Of a stretch of 64,000 nucleotides of DNA, positions 59,739-64,000 are shown piece by piece. The stretch is from DATAYA01 sp963754235. GTDB taxonomy: Bacteria > Pseudomonadota > Alphaproteobacteria > Acetobacterales > Acetobacteraceae. The stretch covers positions 1 to 64,000 of the forward strand of contig CAVWFK010000008.1 in the NCBI GenBank assembly GCA_963754235.1. Reading direction: 5' to 3'. Numbering within the stretch: position 1 is the stretch's first letter; every line of letters starts with the position of its first letter. The translations under genes and the position numbers were made by a program. The notes beneath the pieces were generated by a model. That model did not search any database and was not told where the DNA came from. It saw only the letters and a program-made list of their open reading frames with translations.

Positions 59739-59820
59739 CCGAGCGATGCGTCGTCGGGGCAGATGAGCCAATGGACCAGCAAGTGGCGCTTCCCCCGGCG
59801 ACCTCGCCTTCGAGGGAACG

Positions 59821-60141
59821 ATGACGAGAGAGTATCCGGCCAATCCCTTGCCTGCCTGGGAGCCTATGCACCCGGGGAAGCTTCTGCGCGAGGACGTGCT
59901 TCCCTCCTTGGGGCTGAGCGTGACCGATGCGGCGCGAAAGCTCCGCGTTTCCCGGCAGGCATTGCACAATATCACGTCCGAGCGCGCGGCCATCTCGCCT
60001 GAGATGGCGGTGCGCCTCGGCAGGATGTGCGGCAACGGTCCCGGACTTTGGCTCCGACTGCAGCAGGCGCGCGACATCTGGCGCGTGGAGCGCGAACTGC
60101 GAGACGAGATTGCGGCAATCCCGGAGCCTGAGCCGGGCTGA
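59821..60141 (+). CDS. higA: HigA-like antitoxin
   Basis: A 106-residue XRE-type helix-turn-helix protein: PMHPGKLLREDVLPSLGLSV, then TDAARKLRVSRQALHNITSE and GNGPGLWLRLQQARDIWRVE, the HigA/VapA (VapI) pattern. It neutralises HigB and should bind the inverted repeat at 59288-59306. The 82-base gap from higB is longer than usual for such pairs. Confidence 0.9.
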   Translation: MTREYPANPLPAWEPMHPGKLLREDVLPSLGLSVTDAARKLRVSRQALHNITSERAAISPEMAVRLGRMCGNGPGLWLRLQQARDIWRVERELRDEIAAIPEPEPG

Positions 60142-60297
60142 TCGTGCGTCGCTGAGTTGCTGATCGGGGTTTTCGCCGGTATCAACTGGCCATAGTGCCA
60201 CCAAATCCCGCGGCCCTTGCAGGTCGGGCTGGCCGAGCCTCAAGCCCCTGTTCTCTGGGCTTCTCTTTCTTTGGGCTTCTCTGTCTCTCGGCGTGGG

Positions 60298-61215
60298 CTA
60301 CGCCGCCGCCTGCGCGGGTGCCGGGCGGCGGACGCGCAGGCGGCGGATGCGGCGCGCATCCGCATCGAGCACCCGGAACTCCAGCCCCGAGGGATGGGTC
60401 AGCACCTCGCCGCGCGCGGGGACGCGGCCGGCCAGCGTGAACACCAGCCCGCCGACGGTGTCGATGTCGGCCTCGCGCTCGTCTCCGGTCAGAACACGGC
60501 CGAACCGGCTCTCGAACTCCTCGACCGCCAGTCGCGCATCCACGTCGAGCGTGCCGTCGGCGCGCTCGACCACCATCGGCGCGGGCGTCTCGTCATGCTC
60601 GTCGGCGATCGGACCCACGATCGTCTCGACCAGATCCTCGATCGTCACCAGCCCGTCGATGCCGCCGTATTCATCGACTACGAGGGCAAGGTGCATCCGC
60701 GCCTGGCGCATCTGCAGCAAGAGGTCGAGCACCGGGACCTGCGGCGCGACCAGCAGCGGCTTGCGGAGCACCTGATCGAGGCTGAACGCCTCCGGCCGGC
60801 CTGAATAGCCGAACACGTCCTTGATGTGGACCATGCCCACGATGTCGTCGAGCTGGCCGCGATAGACCGGCAGGCGGGAGTGGCCCTCGCGCCGGATCAG
60901 GGCGATCGCCTGCTCGAGCGTGCTGTCGGCGGCGATCGCCACGATATCGGCACGCGGCACCATCACGTCGTCGGCCGTCGTGCCGCGCAGCCGCAGCACA
61001 TTGGCGATCAGCGACCGCTCCTGGCGGTCCAGCTCGGGCGCGGTGCCCGGCGTCTGCGGCGCCTCGGCCGCCTCCTGCACCAGCTCGGCGATCAACTCGC
61101 GCACGCTGTGCTCGATGCTGCGCCGGCGTAGCCGCCCGCGCAGCCGCCCGATCAGCCCCGGCCGCACCCCGCCCGCGCCGCCGCTGCCCGTGCTGCTCGT
61201 AGTTGGGCCGCTCAT
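60298..61215 (-). CDS. corC: CorC/HlyC-family CBS-domain protein
   Basis: A 305-residue cytosolic protein: an N-terminal basic helix, two CBS domains (VMVPRADIVAIAADSTLEQA; HSRLPVYRGQLDDIVGMVHI; ALVVDEYGGIDGLVTIEDLV) and a C-terminal CorC/HlyC transporter-associated domain (FGRVLTGDEREADIDTVGGL). The start overlaps the ybeY stop as ATGA. Proteins of this family support magnesium/cobalt resistance. Last gene of the miaB-phoH-ybeY-corC operon. Confidence 0.9.
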   Translation of the reverse strand: MSGPTTSSTGSGGAGGVRPGLIGRLRGRLRRRSIEHSVRELIAELVQEAAEAPQTPGTAPELDRQERSLIANVLRLRGTTADDVMVPRADIVAIAADSTLEQAIALIRREGHSRLPVYRGQLDDIVGMVHIKDVFGYSGRPEAFSLDQVLRKPLLVAPQVPVLDLLLQMRQARMHLALVVDEYGGIDGLVTIEDLVETIVGPIADEHDETPAPMVVERADGTLDVDARLAVEEFESRFGRVLTGDEREADIDTVGGLVFTLAGRVPARGEVLTHPSGLEFRVLDADARRIRRLRVRRPAPAQAAA

Positions 61216-61712
61216 CCGCCGCGCCAGGGGTTGGGCACGCCGAGCCGGTGCAGGATGCGCGCCTCTTCCCGCTCCATCCGCCGCGCGCCGCCGGCATGGT
61301 GATGGTCGTGGCCGTGCAGATGCAGGCAGCCATGCACCACGAGATGCGCGAGGTGGTGCGCTGGCCGGCGGCCGGCGGCGGCGGCCTCGCGCCGCACCAC
61401 CCCGCAGGCGAGGATTATTTCTCCTCGCCCCCAGCCGGGCGGGGGTGGAAAGGTCAGCACGTTGGTGGGCTTGTTGCGGCCACGGTGGCGCAGATTGAGC
61501 CGTCTCACCGTCCGATCCGACGCCAGCACCACCGCGCCGGCACCACCCGCCGCTTGCGCCGCCCGCCGTGCAATCGCTTCCGCACCGGGCACCGCGCGCC
61601 GCCAGCGATGATCGGCCAGCACGATCTGTGGCCCGTTGCTTTGTGGCCCGTTGCTTTGCGGTCCGTCGTAATGCGGCCCGGCGTCACGCGCCGAGCCGCC
61701 GCTACTGCCCAC
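61212..61712 (-). CDS. ybeY: endoribonuclease YbeY, 16S rRNA maturation
   Basis: About 166 residues with the zinc motif HLVVHGCLHLHGHDH (HxxxHxxxxxH) and NKPTNVLTFPPPPG. The catalytic Arg region is RRLNLRHRGRNKPTNVL. The probable GTG start at 61712 overlaps phoH. The N-terminus carries a 15-base tandem repeat (61622-61660) encoding NGPQS repeats, which is not part of the family fold. Confidence 0.88.
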   Translation of the reverse strand: MGSSGGSARDAGPHYDGPQSNGPQSNGPQIVLADHRWRRAVPGAEAIARRAAQAAGGAGAVVLASDRTVRRLNLRHRGRNKPTNVLTFPPPPGWGRGEIILACGVVRREAAAAGRRPAHHLAHLVVHGCLHLHGHDHHHAGGARRMEREEARILHRLGVPNPWRGG

Positions 61713-62736
61713 TGCTTTGGCTGCTCCCCTCGCTCGCCGCGCGGCCGCGGCCCCGCTCCTGTCGCGCCGTCTCGCGCTGGTCGTACGCCTCGACGATCCG
61801 TGCCACCAGCGGATGGCGCACGACGTCGCGCTTGTCGAACCGCGCGACGCTGATCCCCGGCACCCCCTCCAGCGTCTCCAGCGCATCGCGCAGGCCGGAA
61901 CGGGTGCCGGCGGGAAGATCGATCTGGGTGAGGTCGCCGTTGACGACCATGCGCGTGCCCTCGCCCATGCGGGTGACGAACATCTTCATCTGCACCGGCG
62001 TGGTGTTCTGCGCTTCGTCCAAAATCGCGTAGGCGTGGGCAAGCGTGCGGCCGCGCATGAAGGCGAGCGGGGCAACCTCGATCTCGCCCGAGGTGAGGCG
62101 CTTCATCACCTGGTCGGCCGGCATCATCTCGTGCAGCGCGTCATAGAGCGGGCGCAGGTAGGGATCGACCTTCTCCTTCATGTCGCCGGGCAGGAAGCCG
62201 AGCCGCTCGCCCGCCTCCACCGCAGGGCGGGAGAGGATGATGCGATCGACGCGGCCCGATTGCAGCATCGCGACGGCCTGCGCGACCGCGAGATAGGTCT
62301 TGCCGGTGCCGGCGGGGCCCACCGCAAACACCATCTGGTCACGCGCCAGCGCTTCCATGTAGGCGGCCTGGCCGGGCGAGCGTGGCCCGACCGCGCCGCG
62401 CCGGGTGTGGATCGCAGGCAGGTCCGACAGCGGCAGGCGCGGATCGCCATCGCCGTCGGCCAGCCGGATCGCCGTCTCCACGTCGCCGCCGCCGACCGCC
62501 TCGCCGCGTTCGAGCCGCCGATAGAGCGCCGCGAGCGCGGTCTGCGCCGCCTCCACCCGGGCCGGTTCGCCCGCGATCGCGATGCGGTTGCCGCGGCACG
62601 AGAGCCGCACGCCCAGCGCCTGCTCGATGCGGGCGAGGTGGCGGTCGTGGTCGCCGAGCAGCAGCGGCATCAGCGCATGATCGTTGAACTGGAGGGTCAC
62701 CGGCTTCCCGGCGGCAGCGGGGGAGAGGTGGGTCAA
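61702..62736 (-). CDS. phoH: PhoH-like ATPase
   Basis: A 344-residue protein: N-terminal KH-like part (RLSCRGNRIAIAGEPARVEA), Walker A VGPAGTGKTYLAVAQAVAML, Walker B-type AYAILDEAQNTTPVQMKMFV and SRPAVEAGERLGFLPGD. PhoH/YbeZ is an RNA-related ATPase that partners YbeY. The start overlaps the miaB stop (ATGA), and the 3' end overlaps ybeY. Confidence 0.92.
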   Translation of the reverse strand: MTHLSPAAAGKPVTLQFNDHALMPLLLGDHDRHLARIEQALGVRLSCRGNRIAIAGEPARVEAAQTALAALYRRLERGEAVGGGDVETAIRLADGDGDPRLPLSDLPAIHTRRGAVGPRSPGQAAYMEALARDQMVFAVGPAGTGKTYLAVAQAVAMLQSGRVDRIILSRPAVEAGERLGFLPGDMKEKVDPYLRPLYDALHEMMPADQVMKRLTSGEIEVAPLAFMRGRTLAHAYAILDEAQNTTPVQMKMFVTRMGEGTRMVVNGDLTQIDLPAGTRSGLRDALETLEGVPGISVARFDKRDVVRHPLVARIVEAYDQRETARQERGRGRAASEGSSQSSGQ

Positions 62737-64000
62737 GCGCAGGCTCGCTCCTTCTCAGGGGTTGCGACCAAGGTTCCGGGCATCACGGTTCCAGACAGGG
62801 AATTGGGGTGGGCGGCGGTGATCTTCACCGCCGTCTCGGCACCGATCAGGTGCGCAGGGCCGGCGACATGCACCGGCTGCAGCGCGGGCGAGCGGCCGGC
62901 GATCTGTCCCGGATGGCGCCCGGGGCCGGTGAACAGCACCGGCAAGACGCGGCCGACGCAAGCGGCCGAGAACGCCGCCTGCTGCGCGCGCAGCAGCGCC
63001 TGCAATTCGGCGAGGCGCGCGTCCTTGTCGGCCTCGGGCACCTGGGCAGGAGCGGCGGCGGCCGGCGTGCCGGGGCGGGGCGAATATTTGAAGCTGTAGG
63101 CCTGGGCGAAGCCGACGGCGCGGACGAGGGCGAGGGTCGCCGCAAAATCGGCCGCCGTCTCGCCCGGGTGGCCCACGATGAAGTCCGACGACAGCGCCAG
63201 ATCGGGCCGCGCCGCGCGCAGCCGCTCGATCAGGCGCAGGTAGTCGGCCGCGCTGTGCTTGCGGTTCATCGCCGCGAGCACGCGGTCCGATCCCGACTGC
63301 ACCGGCAGGTGCAGGAATGGCATCAGCTCGGGGATGTCGCGATGCGCCGCGATCAGGCGGTCGTCCATATCGCGCGGGTGGGAGGTGGTGTAGCGCAGCC
63401 GCAGCAGACCCGGCAGCGCCGCCAGCGCCGCCAGAAGATCGGCGAGCCGCCACGTCCCGCCGCCCCCGACCGCATCCTCGGGCGCCGCACCCTGCCAGGC
63501 GTTGACGTTCTGCCCGAGCAGCGTGATCTCGCGGGCACCCCGCGCGAGCAGGTGCCGCGCCTCCGCCAGCACCGCGGCACCCGGCCGGCTTGCCTCGGCG
63601 CCGCGCGTATAAGGCACGACGCAGAAGCTGCAGAACTTGTCGCAGCCTTCCTGGATGGTCAGGAATGCGGTCGGGCCGGTGTGGTCCGGCGGCGGCAGGA
63701 AATCGAACTTGGCCTCGACGGGAAACTCGGTGTCGATGACGGCGCCGGCCGCGCGAGCGGCGCGCGCCACCAGTTCCGGCAGGCGGTGGTAGCTCTGCGG
63801 CCCGAGCACGACATCGACATAGGGAGCACGGGCAAGGATCTCGGCACCCTCGGCCTGGGCGACGCAGCCGGCGACGGCGAGGATCATCCGCCCGCCCTGC
63901 TCCGCGCGCGCCGCCTTCAGCCTGCGCAGCCGGCCGAGTTCGGAAAATACCTTTTCGGCGGCGCGGTCGCGGATGTGGCAGGTGTTGAGGATCACCATGT
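62733..64000 (-). CDS. miaB: tRNA-2-methylthio-N6-dimethylallyladenosine synthase, 5' end outside the window
   Basis: At least 421 residues, running off the right edge. The second and third cysteines of the auxiliary cluster (LNTCHIRD; VAGCVAQAEG) and the radical-SAM triad CDKFCSFC are present, followed by YTTSHPRDMDDRLI and a C-terminal TRAM domain. It adds a methylthio group to i6A37 of tRNA. The missing part should be about 30-50 residues with the first cluster cysteine. First visible gene of the operon. Confidence 0.92.
   Translation of the reverse strand, partial: MVILNTCHIRDRAAEKVFSELGRLRRLKAARAEQGGRMILAVAGCVAQAEGAEILARAPYVDVVLGPQSYHRLPELVARAARAAGAVIDTEFPVEAKFDFLPPPDHTGPTAFLTIQEGCDKFCSFCVVPYTRGAEASRPGAAVLAEARHLLARGAREITLLGQNVNAWQGAAPEDAVGGGGTWRLADLLAALAALPGLLRLRYTTSHPRDMDDRLIAAHRDIPELMPFLHLPVQSGSDRVLAAMNRKHSAADYLRLIERLRAARPDLALSSDFIVGHPGETAADFAATLALVRAVGFAQAYSFKYSPRPGTPAAAAPAQVPEADKDARLAELQALLRAQQAAFSAACVGRVLPVLFTGPGRHPGQIAGRSPALQPVHVAGPAHLIGAETAVKITAAHPNSLSGTVMPGTLVATPEKERACA

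Noticed and set aside
1..64000. tRNA, rRNA, CRISPR arrays, riboswitches
   Set aside because: No cloverleaf-like or TTCRA-type tRNA signatures, no rRNA, no regularly spaced repeats with unique spacers. The metX upstream gap of 17 bases is too short for a SAM riboswitch.

Overview
This is a GC-rich window whose start codons (many GTG and TTG), ATGA-type gene overlaps and gene content point to an alphaproteobacterium, most likely Rhodospirillales/Acetobacteraceae. Signs of that are a methanol/ethanol-type PQQ dehydrogenase with a diheme cytochrome c, metX-metW, a Zur-controlled znu locus, DUF484-xerC, DUF2125, and recurrent G/C-rich nested hairpins between convergent genes. The family placement is inference. 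I saw no rRNA, tRNA or CRISPR array.

Layout. 0-6 kb is eroded accessory DNA: a broken SRAP (YedK/HMCES-like) gene, Ku, several small cysteine-containing or unknown proteins, a tandem set of PEP-CTERM-like surface proteins (the third frameshifted) flanked by two paralogous ~80-residue proteins, and a junction where two truncated genes meet. 6-11.6 kb carries a patatin-like lipase, a secreted repeat-rich (RTX-like) protein and a TPR-sulfotransferase. 11.6-31 kb is mostly core: priA (frameshifted here), DUF484-xerC-trpF-DUF2125, PQQ dehydrogenase plus cytochrome, slipin, metX-metW, nudC, a sigma54-type amtB, and a thrC-M16 peptidase-pmbA-ribokinase operon.

31-40 kb holds an orphan PIN toxin, a TauE/SafE exporter, a membrane cytochrome b/molybdopterin oxidoreductase (frameshifted), a TauE remnant, and znuA-znuC-znuB with convergent zur. 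Putative Zur operators lie before both znuA and zur, and an IS5-family element has landed about 30 bp beyond the zur operator. 40-50 kb has a GT-C membrane glycosyltransferase with an epimerase, an ECF sigma/anti-sigma pair, a PEP-CTERM beta-propeller-like protein, a cupredoxin, a GT4 glycosyltransferase and zwf. 50-60 kb has an IS110 remnant, a DedA-PAP2-LssY fusion whose PAP2 active site looks lost beside an intact PAP2 phosphatase, a divergent EF-G-like GTPase, an SDR, a second (frameshifted) repeat-rich protein and a HigBA toxin-antitoxin module with a clear promoter/operator. The right end is the classical miaB-phoH-ybeY-corC operon.

Three kinds of dispersed repeat tie the intergenic regions together: nested hairpins found only between convergent genes, a GATCCGGCCCTGTTC repeat in two homologous arrays plus single copies, and a TCATCGCGAG palindromic element. 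At least four otherwise well-conserved genes differ from an open frame by a small indel, so either real decay or consensus errors must be considered before calling them pseudogenes.
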